DNA of 64,000 nucleotides from Solirubrobacterales bacterium (GCA_020438395.1 JAGQUR010000037.1:1-64000), one strand, 5' to 3'. Shown: positions 17,601-26,148, counted from the stretch's first letter. Numbers and translations are program-made. The notes: generated by a model from the sequence alone, not told the origin.

Positions 17601-19192
17601 TAGCGGCCACCGAACTGATCAGTGATCTCGACAGCGAAGCGGGCGAACAGATCTGCGCCGCCGGCGAGTGCGAATTCGAGTTCGATGTCCCGGTCTCTCT
17701 TCCGCTAGAAGCAGTAACAGTAGTTCGAGATGTCGAGGTGGCCGTAGTGGACGGTGCGGGCAACCGCAGCGCATTCGACAACGAGGTGCTCCTCGACGCC
17801 ACCGCACCTTCGATCACCCTCGGAGGAGATCTCGCATCTCGTCACGGCCAGACCGTTGATCAAAACGAGACCCTTGGTTTGACCATCGACGCAAATGACG
17901 GTTCGTCCAACGACGAGGCCGGCGTCGAGACCGTCTCGGTGTCCGTTGACGGCGATCCCGTCACACTCGGGAGTACTGGACCCGACTGCTCGAACGCCTG
18001 CCCGGCGACCTGGTCGACAACTACACCGTTCCAGTACGACGCGTCCGAGTACGGCTCCGGCCCTCACACCATCCTGGTCGAGGCCAGTGATGCCGTGGGG
18101 AACGTGGACTCGACCGAAATCCAGATCAATCCGGATCAGTCGACGGTTCCGAGCGTGGAACCCGAGTGCCCGACAGGATCACCCGATCCAATCACCAATA
18201 CCGATGGAGGCTCCGTAGCTGGAGCGATCTCCACGCTTTCGCCGACGGTTCCGACGGTCGTAGATCCGACGGTTCCGTACTCGGTTGATGGTGTGGGTGA
18301 GGTCGAACCTCACCTCGAAGGTGACGTCAACGACGACACCCTCAAGATTGCGGAGACCCCGCTTGGCGGATCGGTCTCGACCGAGCCCGCCGGCGACATG
18401 ATCCTCAACCACGGCATGTGCTTCTCGCAGTCAGCGGTGAGCGACAACAACAGCGAAGTTGCGGTGGTCGGTGACCACAGCGTCGTCGTGGCCGACTCGA
18501 CGCCGAACGCCGACACGTTCGTCCGACCGAATGAACTCGGCCTAACGGTCGTCACTCAGCTGCGTAACCCTAACGGCGCCAGCGCCCTTAGCTGGGACAT
18601 CGGCGTCGCGGAGGATCAAACCCTCCAGGAGACTCCTACCGGTGGAGTCGCGCTCGTGACCGATGGTGATCCGATGCCTCCGATCGCGACCGATGTGTCT
18701 CGACCGACCATGAACGAAGTCCTGGCTGGCGTGAATGAAGTCGCCGATCAGCAGGAACCGGCCTCGTACGAGATCACCAAGGCATCTGCCTCGGTAGATG
18801 GCAAGCTTGCTGCGGTACTCGGCGAGCCCCGTGCGATCGACGCTAACGGCAATGAGATCCCGGTCGACCTGTCGATCAACGGAACCAGCAATGTCTCAAT
18901 CGCAGTACCGTCGAACGCGGCCTACCCGGTCACCGTGATCATGTCGGGCTTTACCGCCCCGGACCCGGCCAGCTCTTCTGCCTGGAAGTCAACCGTGACG
19001 ATCCCGGCAAGTACTGGTCCGAATGCCACGATCCCGTTGCTGAGCCGACCATTCAGGATCCTGTCGATGCGACGGAGATGGTGGACACGATCGATGCCAT
19101 GCTTGAAGATGACGCCGACGACGAACCCGAAGTCAGGTCGGCGCTTCAGGCACTGCGGAACGAATATCGGGCCGATGCCACGGCTTCCGTGA
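14603..19192 (+). CDS. Giant modular secreted protein with repeated Ig-like domains (frame broken near its 3' end)
   Basis: About 1,530 residues. The signal peptide is at 1-26 (AFLLSTFAVFGVSIAL). An N-terminal domain ends in FAYPIMVDPVQH. A beta-rich domain (about 345-510, containing VAPGGASSSITG) is shared with the secreted protein at 30870. At least five Ig-like repeats follow, each with a D-x-x-x-P hinge (DRTNPVI, DRTAPTV, DRDEPEI, DRSTPDV, DATAPSI), often with a short Cys-x-x-x-Cys loop. In this frame the last 40 or so residues (from about 19040) turn Arg/Trp-rich and meaningless. The overlapping +2 frame carries a good domain from 19006 onward, so the gene has a frameshift or an assembly error between about 18990 and 19050. 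The start is ATG at 14603 after AAGGGGG. Confidence 0.75.
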   Translation: MSRVTAFLLSTFAVFGVSIALTSSIAAADGIAEPAWIGEGTFSYEALSGGTSKDPLDVEKLEARIRTARAEHAQEISTAAAKAERENSVDAFTDLGASAATELVTDVFSDPLEALTTLPTDPLLTSESAPVFNAGSDTSARIDPPGAEDSQLVVSDTPLKNEDGQIVSGQLQVNNDGFGPKAPLANLQLPDKADEPVALPDVDVKFGFANADSTDGRLVDAAEGAGKEMVLYPNTQTDTDTAVTYTLNGIETFNYLRSEESPEELSLKYDLPEGATLTATGDGGAIVVGENGDSLVTVFPPYAVDAQGTTVPMTLSVDGDAVHLHVPHKGKGFAYPIMVDPVQHVRDWWTNGSTGFEGWGFYQDGTTEYNNSLTCPPSLATVDPCGGTGGGVYVSAVPTRTYPAGSKAYWRWVAPGGASSSITGATISSWRYRKGNNNAGWAFWNLYNTTTGVSNGSTATEGGGGSALNLTGGTSGFKYLQAGLATNTANTIPTGAANWRYNRIAAYSLNMTDGEAPSLTVSGAPTTWIGPNTSFTANASASDAGLGLGWINATVGNTAVNQWVGWCTGTYPYTCPNSTVNQTMTFNSNSFASGINSVPVTAIDIVAGSGHETEKTFAARIDRTNPVISKVGGLTKPNQAGYQMTLQVTDNTLAGPTYDANGEITSSVPQSSYGNLQSGAKRVRVYVDDVLDAEQSHNCQGSLGSCKIGAISYTMPAANYSEGNHVVKVEATDMVGNTTTSTWNKLVDRTAPTVPTVTRNPSTGPVTNDQLGLTVSTTDAGYGVRKIVAKVGPLTQTFDFDCTSGCSANGSHVFSFDVSSLPEGNPPISVTVSDEADNSRTTDAGTVSIDRDEPEIYDLETTGWANDSLDLDVEAANLGAGIDQLRLERNDTHAVLGSKTMNCSNGCPAYVDEAISADVSALATGAHSVDLKVSAPAGPDSTKVINLNIDRSTPDVDQINGALLDGTTGSPVGQSSVVHVEGTDSGSGLHRIEVSVGGELAATELISDLDSEAGEQICAAGECEFEFDVPVSLPLEAVTVVRDVEVAVVDGAGNRSAFDNEVLLDATAPSITLGGDLASRHGQTVDQNETLGLTIDANDGSSNDEAGVETVSVSVDGDPVTLGSTGPDCSNACPATWSTTTPFQYDASEYGSGPHTILVEASDAVGNVDSTEIQINPDQSTVPSVEPECPTGSPDPITNTDGGSVAGAISTLSPTVPTVVDPTVPYSVDGVGEVEPHLEGDVNDDTLKIAETPLGGSVSTEPAGDMILNHGMCFSQSAVSDNNSEVAVVGDHSVVVADSTPNADTFVRPNELGLTVVTQLRNPNGASALSWDIGVAEDQTLQETPTGGVALVTDGDPMPPIATDVSRPTMNEVLAGVNEVADQQEPASYEITKASASVDGKLAAVLGEPRAIDANGNEIPVDLSINGTSNVSIAVPSNAAYPVTVIMSGFTAPDPASSSAWKSTVTIPASTGPNATIPLLSRPFRILSMRRRWWTRSMPCLKMTPTTNPKSGRRFRHCGTNIGPMPRLP

Positions 19193-19734
19193 TCGCTAAC
19201 CCGCTATTCGGCTATGAACCCGAGTGGTCCGAGATATCGTTCTGCTCCAAGCCGTTCAAGCAGTGGACATGCAAACTGTTCTACGGCGATTCAAAGCAGG
19301 CTTCGGACTGGGCCGGCGACAACTTCACCAACTACACGAGCTCGAACCGTCCAGACGCAACTTGGGGTAACGCGTTCCAACACTCGTTGTGGGTAGCGCT
19401 CATGTCCAAGTCCGCGAGTACCAAGGACGCGCTCGATTTCGGAATGGCACACGAGGCGCCTTACAAGGGCTCGTCGGATCGCATGATCCGCCTAAGGACC
19501 GTCATGGATATCTGGAACAACCGGAAGGGTGCAAATTACTATCTGAGGTGGGGCACCGACAACAACGAACACGGTGTGTGCAGCATCCTCTACAACCAGT
19601 CAGCGTACGCGCAGCACATCGGGTACCACAATGCCCGCCGCTTCGGTAAGAAGACCGTGCTGAAGTACATATGGGTCAGGGGCATCGGAGGCCATGGTAA
19701 GAACGTTCTCCGAAGAGGCTCTAACCAGTGCTAG
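19078..19734 (+). CDS. C-terminal DUF6973-like domain, out of frame with the preceding giant protein
   Basis: 218 residues. The core WGNAFQHSLWVALM, FGMAHEAP and MDIWNNRKG matches the NAFRHA-W-x-A, AHE and D-x-x-NN pattern of DUF6973, a putative enzymatic domain that I recall at the C-termini of large secreted or toxin-like proteins. The frame is open upstream of the first ATG back to at least 18901 (EVNRDDPGKYW and on), and the ATG at 19078 has no usable ribosome binding site. It is therefore best read as the C-terminal module of the 14603 protein, restored by one frameshift. A small lipoprotein gene overlaps its stop by 7 bp, as expected for an effector with its immunity partner. Confidence 0.65.
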   Translation: MVDTIDAMLEDDADDEPEVRSALQALRNEYRADATASVIANPLFGYEPEWSEISFCSKPFKQWTCKLFYGDSKQASDWAGDNFTNYTSSNRPDATWGNAFQHSLWVALMSKSASTKDALDFGMAHEAPYKGSSDRMIRLRTVMDIWNNRKGANYYLRWGTDNNEHGVCSILYNQSAYAQHIGYHNARRFGKKTVLKYIWVRGIGGHGKNVLRRGSNQC

Positions 19735-20129
19735 AAAAGCGGCGGATAAGCAGGTGTGTGAGCGGAGCCATCGGGGGGACCCTCACGGGCCTCCTCGTGG
19801 CTCTGCTCGTGTTCTCTGGTTGTTCAGGATCCAAGCTCGACTGCGACTCGTTGAGTTCGAGCGGATGGCAAGAAGCCCACTCGCAGTTCAATCGCTCGAG
19901 CTCGGACGAGAGTGGAGAGAAAGCCCTCGATTACGCAGAGGCGATAGAGCGCTGCGGAATCCTGGAAGAAATGACGCGCACGGAAGCACTCACTTGGATG
20001 GGAAAGCCCGACCATGAGACCGGAAAGCACACCGCCGTGTGGGACGTCAGTCAGGATGAATTCTTCGACCTTCAATCAATCGAAGTCAACTGGGAGAACG
20101 GCAAAGTTCTCGTAACAGTGCGCCAGTAA
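19728..20129 (+). CDS. Small lipoprotein, candidate immunity or partner protein
   Basis: 133 residues. A basic N-terminus and hydrophobic segment (about 12-30) end in a lipobox-like VFSGC, so the mature protein would be lipid-anchored outside the membrane. The rest is acidic and soluble, with no recognised family. The C-terminal part (TRTEALTWMGKPD, then TAVWDVS) resembles SmpA/BamE-like beta folds only weakly. The GTG at 19728 overlaps the end of the DUF6973-like frame, so the two are translationally coupled. A perfect terminator follows 16 bp after the stop. An immunity role is inferred from position only. Confidence 0.65.
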   Translation: MLEKRRISRCVSGAIGGTLTGLLVALLVFSGCSGSKLDCDSLSSSGWQEAHSQFNRSSSDESGEKALDYAEAIERCGILEEMTRTEALTWMGKPDHETGKHTAVWDVSQDEFFDLQSIEVNWENGKVLVTVRQ

Positions 20130-20145
20130 ATCGTCGCTCGAACCT

Positions 20146-20180
20146 AGAAAGAACCCGCAATTTTGCGGGTTCTTTCTCGT
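20146..20180 (+). terminator. Strong intrinsic terminator
   Basis: A perfect 15-bp stem (20146-20160 with 20163-20177), very GC-rich at the top and A/T at the base, is followed by CGTTT. It closes the giant protein/lipoprotein operon and separates it from the conjugation operon. Confidence 0.88.
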
Positions 20181-20363
20181 TTAAGGATCATCGCAGCACC
20201 CTTACTTTTCTATACCGCCGAGTAGCGCCTTGGAAACGGGTTAGTTCCAAATGGCTCGGACCGTTTGCCTTGGTATTTCGGCGACGTCTCGCGGGAGCAT
20301 TACGGATTGGGCTGCTCATACCCCTTCGTTGCGACCGATGAATCGCACTCGAAGGAGGCAACC

Positions 20364-20792
20364 TTGAGCGGCAAAGCAAACATTCGCATCGTCCCCGACC
20401 GCCCCGGTCAAGGCCCGGTCTTCCACATCAGACGTGGCCGTCGAAGGCTCCGGGTGTTGCGCGACTGGCTTTCGGAGACCCGTCTGAAGTTGAGTGTTCT
20501 GGCCGGGTCGATGGCATTCACCCCGAACGTGTCACCCAACCAGAACGGACTTCCGGGCCTGGATGCCGTCCAAAAAGGCGTCGGTGGCGTCATGGCACTG
20601 GGGTTGATCGCCTGCGTGGCGTGGTTTGCGATCGGCGCGATCCGGGCCGGGATGGCGGGTCGCACCAACAACTATCAGCAGACCGCTGACGGCAAGCAGC
20701 AAATGCTCTGGGGTGCAGTTGGCGCTTTTGCGATCGGTGCTGCAGGGGCTGTCATCACATTCGCGTTCAAGGCGGGCGGCGGGGTCCACTAG
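20364..20792 (+). CDS. Small two-helix membrane protein, VirB2/TrbC-like position in the conjugation operon
   Basis: 142 residues with a basic N-terminal third and two transmembrane helices (about 72-94, ALGLIACVAWFAIGAIRAG, and 113-138, WGAVGAFAIGAAGAVITFAF), joined by a short polar loop. This topology and its place as first gene of the transfer operon fit a pilin/VirB2-like or TrbC-like subunit; sequence alone does not prove it. The start is TTG at 20364: GGAGG lies 7 bp upstream, while an upstream in-frame ATG-like start at 20265 has no site. The next gene begins immediately after the stop. Confidence 0.68.
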   Translation: MSGKANIRIVPDRPGQGPVFHIRRGRRRLRVLRDWLSETRLKLSVLAGSMAFTPNVSPNQNGLPGLDAVQKGVGGVMALGLIACVAWFAIGAIRAGMAGRTNNYQQTADGKQQMLWGAVGAFAIGAAGAVITFAFKAGGGVH

Positions 20793-21491
20793 ATGCGCCC
20801 CGCCTACGGAAAACTGTCCGCCAGCAACGGACAGGCCGCGGGAGGAGGACGGCTTGCGATGGCTGCGGCCATCGTCGCCGCATTGATCGTCGGGGTCTTG
20901 GTCGGCCGGTCGACGGCACCTGGAACCACGTTGCCGGCCGGGGCGCCGGTCGGCCCAACCGGCGTGTCCGGGTTCGACCGCTCCTGTACGGGGGCTGCTT
21001 CCGCGGCGGGCAGGTACTTCACCGTGATGAACTCTCCGACGGTCGCCCTCGACAGCAAGGCGAGCCGTGAGACGATCGACCAGATCGCTTCCGGTCGCAT
21101 GGCCGGTGAGCTGAACGCGGCCGTGCCTTATCTGGTCGCGCCGTATGCGGCAGGCACGATCGGGCAGGAGTACCGGGCTGGTGTACCGACGATCCAGCTC
21201 GGGGTGCCGCTCGGCTACAAGATCCTGACCTGCACACCTGATCGGGTGACGGTGCGGATCTGGACCGTCACCGTGCGTGGCAACGGGGGGTCGGTGTCGC
21301 CGATGCAGTTTTGGCGCACGGTCCAGACCGAGCTTGCCTGGCAGGACGGAGGGTGGCGGATCGTCAAGGGATGGAACCGTGACGGCCCGGTCCCTTACTG
21401 GACTCAGAGGCCGCTTCCCAGTCGGTCCGAGAATCAGGTGTTGGTGATGCGGGTCGCCAGGGGGATGAAGTCCTTTGACTCTCTCCCGTAG
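20793..21491 (+). CDS. VirB8/TcpC-like conjugation membrane protein
   Basis: 232 residues. One N-terminal transmembrane helix (about 22-43, AMAAAIVAALIVGVLVG) is followed by an extracytoplasmic alpha+beta domain. The end of that domain has the NTF2-like pattern of VirB8/TcpC: VRIWTVTVRGNGGSVSPMQFWRTVQTELAWQDGGWRIVKG. These proteins are scaffold parts of the type IV channel. ATG at 20793 directly follows the previous stop, and its 3' end overlaps the VirB6-like gene by 17 bp. Confidence 0.78.
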   Translation: MRPAYGKLSASNGQAAGGGRLAMAAAIVAALIVGVLVGRSTAPGTTLPAGAPVGPTGVSGFDRSCTGAASAAGRYFTVMNSPTVALDSKASRETIDQIASGRMAGELNAAVPYLVAPYAAGTIGQEYRAGVPTIQLGVPLGYKILTCTPDRVTVRIWTVTVRGNGGSVSPMQFWRTVQTELAWQDGGWRIVKGWNRDGPVPYWTQRPLPSRSENQVLVMRVARGMKSFDSLP

Positions 21492-23280
21492 ACACCTGAC
21501 AATCGCCGGCCGACGGCTGCTGGTCGCGGCGCTCTGCCTGGTCCTGGTGACACCGGCGGTTGTCTTGGTTCCGGCACCGGAGCATGCCCAGGCGAACGTG
21601 TGCGACGCACCGCTCATCGGAACCGGATGCGAAGTCGGAAGCTGGGTCGGCAACAAGGTAGGAGGCGGCGCCGCTGATCTCATCACCAACCCTACCGAGG
21701 CACTGACCGGTGGCGTCAAAGGTCTGGCCGGTGTGATCGGAGGCCAAGTAGGCAAGGCCGTAAGCAAAGCGATCAAGAACGGAACCAAGGGGGTCTTTGA
21801 CCAGCTCACCGAGTGGGTCGGAACCGCCGCAGGCTGGCTGTTCCTCAAGGTCGTAGCGCTGATCTCGAACACAACCTCACCTGATCTCTTTCATCAGGCG
21901 TTTCTCGTGAAGTACCGGCAGATCCTCGCCCTTGCCGCGATCTTGACCGCCGGTGTGGTCGCGATGGCCGTGATCGAAGGGGGAAGACGCGGCGACGTGG
22001 GTCAGCTCACCTCAATGCTTGTCGGTGGCCTGCCGACCGCGGTGCTCGGCATGGTCGCCGGCATCGCGATCATTCAACTGAGCCTCAACCTCGTCGACAC
22101 TTTGTCGGCCGGGGTAGCTGAGGCAACGAAGTCCGACATCCAAAAATGGTTTGAGGCCGGAGCGAAATGGATGGTCAAAGGACTTACGCACTCGACTGCG
22201 GCCGGGACGGGCGGCGGCAACGCTCAGGAAGTCGCAACCAACGCTGCCGCTAGCGCAACCCCTGGATTTGTGTTGTTCATCTCGGAGCTTCTGGCTGTGA
22301 TCGGCGCGTTTGGACTCTGGATCGAACTACTCATGCGAGACGCCGCTATATATGTGTGCGCTCTTTTTCTGCCGCTCGGGTTGGCGGCGAGCGTGTGGCC
22401 GCGCTGGTCGGGGGTGCTGCGTAAGACGTTCGAGATTCTGGTCTGTCTGATCGTCTCGAAGTTCATGATCGTGATGGTCATAAGCCTCGCCGCGAGCTTT
22501 CTGGGAAAGCCGGATGGGGTGGAGTCCCTGCTTGCCGGCTCGGCGATGATGATCGTCGCTTTGCTTTGCCCCTTCATGCTCTTGAAGGTCATTCCCTTTA
22601 TGGAGGGTGTGATGCTCACTTCGGGAGCGACCGGCATGGCCCGCTCGGCCGCTTCGACCGGCAGCCAGGTCTCCCTCATGCGCTACCACATGGGACACCT
22701 AGGAAGCGGGGGCGGCGGCGGTGGGTCGGGCGCTGGAAGCTACGGGCCGTTCGGACCTTCGGGCGCATCCCAGGCACAGACCGCAGCCGCGACAGGTGCC
22801 GGAGCGGGTGTCGGGGCTGGCGCCTCGGCTGGGGCCGGTGCGGCAGCAGCCCCGGCGACCGCGGGGGCGTCGGTCGCGGTCGCCGCGGCCGGGCAGGCAG
22901 CCGGAGCTGCCAGCAGGGCTGGGCAGGCTCACGCCGCGGCACCGATCGACGCCGCGGCATCGGCAGGATCAGCTCCTCGTCCGGCCTCGACAGGCGACCA
23001 ACAGCAGACACCAGCGCGGTCTGCGGAGAGCGTGGCCTCACCAGCCACGGACCCGGCCAGACCGTCACCGGCACGATCTCAAACGGCCGGTGGCGCCCCG
23101 GGCCGGGAGCAGTCCGGCCAACCGGGAAAGTCGGATGTTGCGTGGCGGCCGAGCTCCGGTGCTGACCCAACACCGGCACCGGAGTTGCCAGCCAGCGGTG
23201 CCAGCCAAGCCAGCGACGCAAGCTCGCCGGGACCGCCGATCCCGGACGAGCCGAAGCCAAGGAGGACCGAAGGTGCCTGA
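21475..23280 (+). CDS. VirB6/TrbL-like polytopic conjugation protein
   Basis: 601 residues: a signal-like first helix, a second hydrophobic region near 120-140, and a cluster of transmembrane helices at about 150-380 (ILALAAILTAGVVAMAVI, AVLGMVAGIAIIQLSLNLV, FVLFISELLAVIGAFGLWIE, CALFLPLGLAASVWP, ILVCLIVSKFMIVMVISL). This is the TrbL/VirB6 channel layout. The last 190 residues are a low-complexity Ala/Gly/Pro/Ser tail, typical of actinobacterial members and probably cytoplasmic. The start is TTG at 21475 with AGGGGG upstream. The stop overlaps the next gene start by 8 bp. Confidence 0.82.
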   Translation: MTLSRRHLTIAGRRLLVAALCLVLVTPAVVLVPAPEHAQANVCDAPLIGTGCEVGSWVGNKVGGGAADLITNPTEALTGGVKGLAGVIGGQVGKAVSKAIKNGTKGVFDQLTEWVGTAAGWLFLKVVALISNTTSPDLFHQAFLVKYRQILALAAILTAGVVAMAVIEGGRRGDVGQLTSMLVGGLPTAVLGMVAGIAIIQLSLNLVDTLSAGVAEATKSDIQKWFEAGAKWMVKGLTHSTAAGTGGGNAQEVATNAAASATPGFVLFISELLAVIGAFGLWIELLMRDAAIYVCALFLPLGLAASVWPRWSGVLRKTFEILVCLIVSKFMIVMVISLAASFLGKPDGVESLLAGSAMMIVALLCPFMLLKVIPFMEGVMLTSGATGMARSAASTGSQVSLMRYHMGHLGSGGGGGGSGAGSYGPFGPSGASQAQTAAATGAGAGVGAGASAGAGAAAAPATAGASVAVAAAGQAAGAASRAGQAHAAAPIDAAASAGSAPRPASTGDQQQTPARSAESVASPATDPARPSPARSQTAGGAPGREQSGQPGKSDVAWRPSSGADPTPAPELPASGASQASDASSPGPPIPDEPKPRRTEGA

Positions 23281-24784
23281 GATCGAGGCAAGACGCCGGT
23301 ACCAGTTCGACCAGCGAGAGGAGATCGGCACGCTCGGAACCTTTCGGCCTGCGCAGGCCGCGATCCTTGGCCTCGCGGCGGCGGTTGTGCTGGGGACGCT
23401 CTATCTGACTCAGAGCGTGACCGGGCTGGTTCTGGCGGGTGCCCAGTTGATCGCGGTCGGTGCGGTGATAACGGTGCCGGTACGGGGCAGGAAGCTGGAC
23501 GAGTGGGCGCCGGTATGGGTGAACTGGAGGTTGCGCCGCCGGAGGGTGGAGGCGGGCTATCGCTCGCGGGTACCGACCGCCGGCATCCGCGTCGTCGGGA
23601 GTGAAGCGAAAGATCCGGCGGCCTGTCTCCCGATCCAGCTTAGGGATCTCGACATGCTCCAGGTGGAATACGGGCGCGGTCAAGTCGGCGTGATCCGCGA
23701 CAGCAGCCAAGGCACCTACACCGCGCTCATCAAGGTAAGAGTCGGGTCGTTCGGCTTCCGAGACCACGGCGAACAAGAGCGACAGCTTGAGGCTTACGGA
23801 CTCGCGTTGGCCGCAGCCGCCCAGGACGGTTCCGCGATCCGTCGCATCCAATGGATCGAACGCACTCTCCCGCAAGGCGGTGACGAGCTGGCCGCCTACC
23901 TTCAGCGCGAGCGAGATGAGCATGTGCCGCTGGAGTCCGATGCGGTTCGCTCATATATAGAGCTGATCGAGCAGGCCGCCCCGACCGCGCAGGAGCACGA
24001 GATACTTCTTGCCGTCCAAGTCGATGCGAAGTCGGCCGGACGCGAAGCGAAGCGTCACGGCAAAGGCGAAGACGGTTTCGTGGCAGTGCTGCTCTCGGAG
24101 GTCGAGAACTTCGCCGAGGGAATCAGCCGGGCAGGGGTCGTGCCGGTCGGAATCTTGACGCCGCGGCAGTACGCCCGGTCGATCCGTGACGGGTTCGACC
24201 CTTGGGGCAGGGAGGCTCGTCAGCGGCTCGGGGTCATAGACGCAGGCAGGGCCGATGTGGCTCCGGGGCGGATGGGACCGCTCGCGGACCAGGGAGCGTG
24301 GAACCACTATCGCTCCGACGGTGCGGTTCATATCGCTTACTGGATCGCCTCGTGGCCGAGAGTGCAGGTGCATGCCAGCTTCTTGATGCCGCTGCTGATG
24401 CAAAGCCAGGCGGTCCGGGCCGTGTCGGTGGTGATGGCACCGATCCCTTTTTCGGTTGCCATGAGGCGGGCGGAGCATCGCCAGACCGCCGAAGACGCCG
24501 ACGAAATCCAGCGAAGCAAGCAGGGCTTCTCCTCGACCGCCAGGGTTCGCAATCGAAAGCGAGCGGCGACCCGGAAAGACGAGGAGCTGGCGGTCGGGCA
24601 CGGTGAGATGAGATTCAGCGGGTATCTGGTCGCCTCTGGGCCAACAGTCGATCGGGCCGAGGAAGCAGCCTTGACGATGGAGCGCTCCGCAATGCGGATC
24701 GGCCTGGAGCTTCAGCGCCTCGATGGTGAGCACGACATCGCGGTCGCTTTCGGCCTGCCGCTTTGTCGGGGACTTGTGAAATGA
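23273..24784 (+). CDS. PrgI/SCO6880-like conjugation protein
   Basis: 503 residues. Two N-terminal membrane helices (about 28-68, AAILGLAAAVVLGTLYL and LVLAGAQLIAVGAVITVPV) resemble PrgI/VirB3-type proteins. They are followed by a large soluble domain with DLDMLQVEYGRGQVGVIRD and RVQVHASFLMPLL. Proteins of this layout sit directly before the VirB4 ATPase in actinobacterial elements (SCO6880 type), where VirB3-like and N-terminal VirB4-like parts are combined. GTG at 23273 is chosen: AAGGAGG precedes it by 7 bp, and the stop of the VirB6-like gene falls within its first codons. The stop overlaps the next ATG by 4 bp. Confidence 0.8.
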   Translation: MPEIEARRRYQFDQREEIGTLGTFRPAQAAILGLAAAVVLGTLYLTQSVTGLVLAGAQLIAVGAVITVPVRGRKLDEWAPVWVNWRLRRRRVEAGYRSRVPTAGIRVVGSEAKDPAACLPIQLRDLDMLQVEYGRGQVGVIRDSSQGTYTALIKVRVGSFGFRDHGEQERQLEAYGLALAAAAQDGSAIRRIQWIERTLPQGGDELAAYLQRERDEHVPLESDAVRSYIELIEQAAPTAQEHEILLAVQVDAKSAGREAKRHGKGEDGFVAVLLSEVENFAEGISRAGVVPVGILTPRQYARSIRDGFDPWGREARQRLGVIDAGRADVAPGRMGPLADQGAWNHYRSDGAVHIAYWIASWPRVQVHASFLMPLLMQSQAVRAVSVVMAPIPFSVAMRRAEHRQTAEDADEIQRSKQGFSSTARVRNRKRAATRKDEELAVGHGEMRFSGYLVASGPTVDRAEEAALTMERSAMRIGLELQRLDGEHDIAVAFGLPLCRGLVK

Positions 24785-26148
24785 CCCGAAAGGCGAAAAA
24801 GAAACTGCTGGTCCCTGTCGTGTCTCATCCGCATCCCCAGGGTGCGGTCAAGTCGCGGCAGCTTCCCCGGCTGACTGGCAGACCGGGCGAGCGAGCCGGC
24901 CACTCGGCGACCACGGCGCATCTTCAGGCTGCCTACCCGTTCATGGCCGAATCACCACTCACCTCAGCCGGTGTCCTGATTGGCCATGACGCCTACGGAG
25001 CGAGCTTTGTCTACGACCCCTGGACGCTTTACGAGGCGGGGCATGTGACCGGCCCCAACATGGTCGTGGTTGGGATCATCGGTCGCGGCAAGTCAGCTTT
25101 GTTGAAGTCGTATTTGTATCGGCAGCGGGTCTTCGGCAGGGAGGCGTGGGTGGTCGACCCGAAGGGTGAGTTTCGCGCCCTGGCAGAGGCCTTCGGTTGC
25201 GAGCCGATCTCTCTTCGGCCTGGCGGTGAGATGCGGCTGAACCCGCTTACCCGCCGTGGCGGAAGCCACGGTCAGCAGAGCCTTCTTCGCTCGGTCGCCC
25301 AGGCGGCGCTCGCGCGTCCCCTGAAACCGGAAGAAGACGCCGGCCTTCGTGTCGCCTTGGCCCGGGCTGATCGTGACGCCTTGCCGGCGGAGCCAACCCT
25401 GCCAGATGTCGTTGAAGCGCTGCTGAGACCGGACGCGGAGATGGCAAGGACCCTCGTCACAAGTGAGGCCGAGTTGGCCGCCGGGTGCCGGGAAGCAGCA
25501 CTCGCCCTCCAACGACTCTGTGAGGGTGATCTTCGAGGGATGTTCGACGGTCAGACGAGCTCCGGGATCGACCTCGACGCCCCCTGTGTGGTCATCGACC
25601 TGAGCGCGGTCAGTGACTCCCAGGCAATGGGAATCCTTATGACCTGCGCGACGGCCTGGCAGCGCGGAATCGTGCTGGACCGCAAACGACGATCCGAGCA
25701 GCGCGGCGAAATAGGTGCCAAACAAATCCTTCTCCTCGACGAGGCCTGGCGCGCAACCTCTCACGTCGGCATCACCGACTACCTGCAACAGAGCTTCAAG
25801 CTCTCCCGCGACCTTGGCGTGCAGAACGTGATCGTGCTGCACCGCCTCTCCGATCTCGCTGCCGCGGGAGCAGCCGGGTCGAGGGAACGAACGATCGCCG
25901 AAGGGCTGTTGGCCGACGCGGAAACGAAAGTCGTTCTTGCTCAGACCCCGGATGAGCTTGAGCAGATCGGTCAAAGCCTTGCCTTGACGAAACCCGAACT
26001 CGAGCTTGTGCCGGATCTCGCGCGTGGGGAGGCTCTTTGGCAGATCGGCCAGCGCACCTTCTATGTCCGACATACCCTCTCGCGGTTCGAGTGGCCGCTG
26101 ATCGACACCGACGCCCGGATGCGGGCCGGTGAAAAGAAAGCCGCCTGA
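24781..26148 (+). CDS. VirB4-like conjugation ATPase
   Basis: 455 residues. The N-terminal lead-in (AYPFMAESPLTSAGVLIGHDAYGASFVYDPW) is characteristic of VirB4/TraE-type ATPases. Walker A is GIIGRGKSALLKS at about 98-110, followed by the strand AWVVDPKGEF. Walker B is ILLLDEAWR near 316-324, and an HRLSDL segment follows. The protein energises assembly and substrate transfer of the type IV channel at the inner face of the membrane. It is short for VirB4 because the N-terminal portion appears to be encoded by the preceding SCO6880-like gene. The start ATG overlaps the previous stop (ATGA), and its stop shares one base with the next start (TGATG). Confidence 0.9.
   Translation: MTRKAKKKLLVPVVSHPHPQGAVKSRQLPRLTGRPGERAGHSATTAHLQAAYPFMAESPLTSAGVLIGHDAYGASFVYDPWTLYEAGHVTGPNMVVVGIIGRGKSALLKSYLYRQRVFGREAWVVDPKGEFRALAEAFGCEPISLRPGGEMRLNPLTRRGGSHGQQSLLRSVAQAALARPLKPEEDAGLRVALARADRDALPAEPTLPDVVEALLRPDAEMARTLVTSEAELAAGCREAALALQRLCEGDLRGMFDGQTSSGIDLDAPCVVIDLSAVSDSQAMGILMTCATAWQRGIVLDRKRRSEQRGEIGAKQILLLDEAWRATSHVGITDYLQQSFKLSRDLGVQNVIVLHRLSDLAAAGAAGSRERTIAEGLLADAETKVVLAQTPDELEQIGQSLALTKPELELVPDLARGEALWQIGQRTFYVRHTLSRFEWPLIDTDARMRAGEKKAA

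Noticed and set aside
22676-23923. Long minus-strand frame opposite the VirB6-like and SCO6880-like genes
   Set aside because: Low-complexity shadow of a GC-rich Ala/Pro tail; no domain, and the plus-strand genes have clear motifs and coupling.
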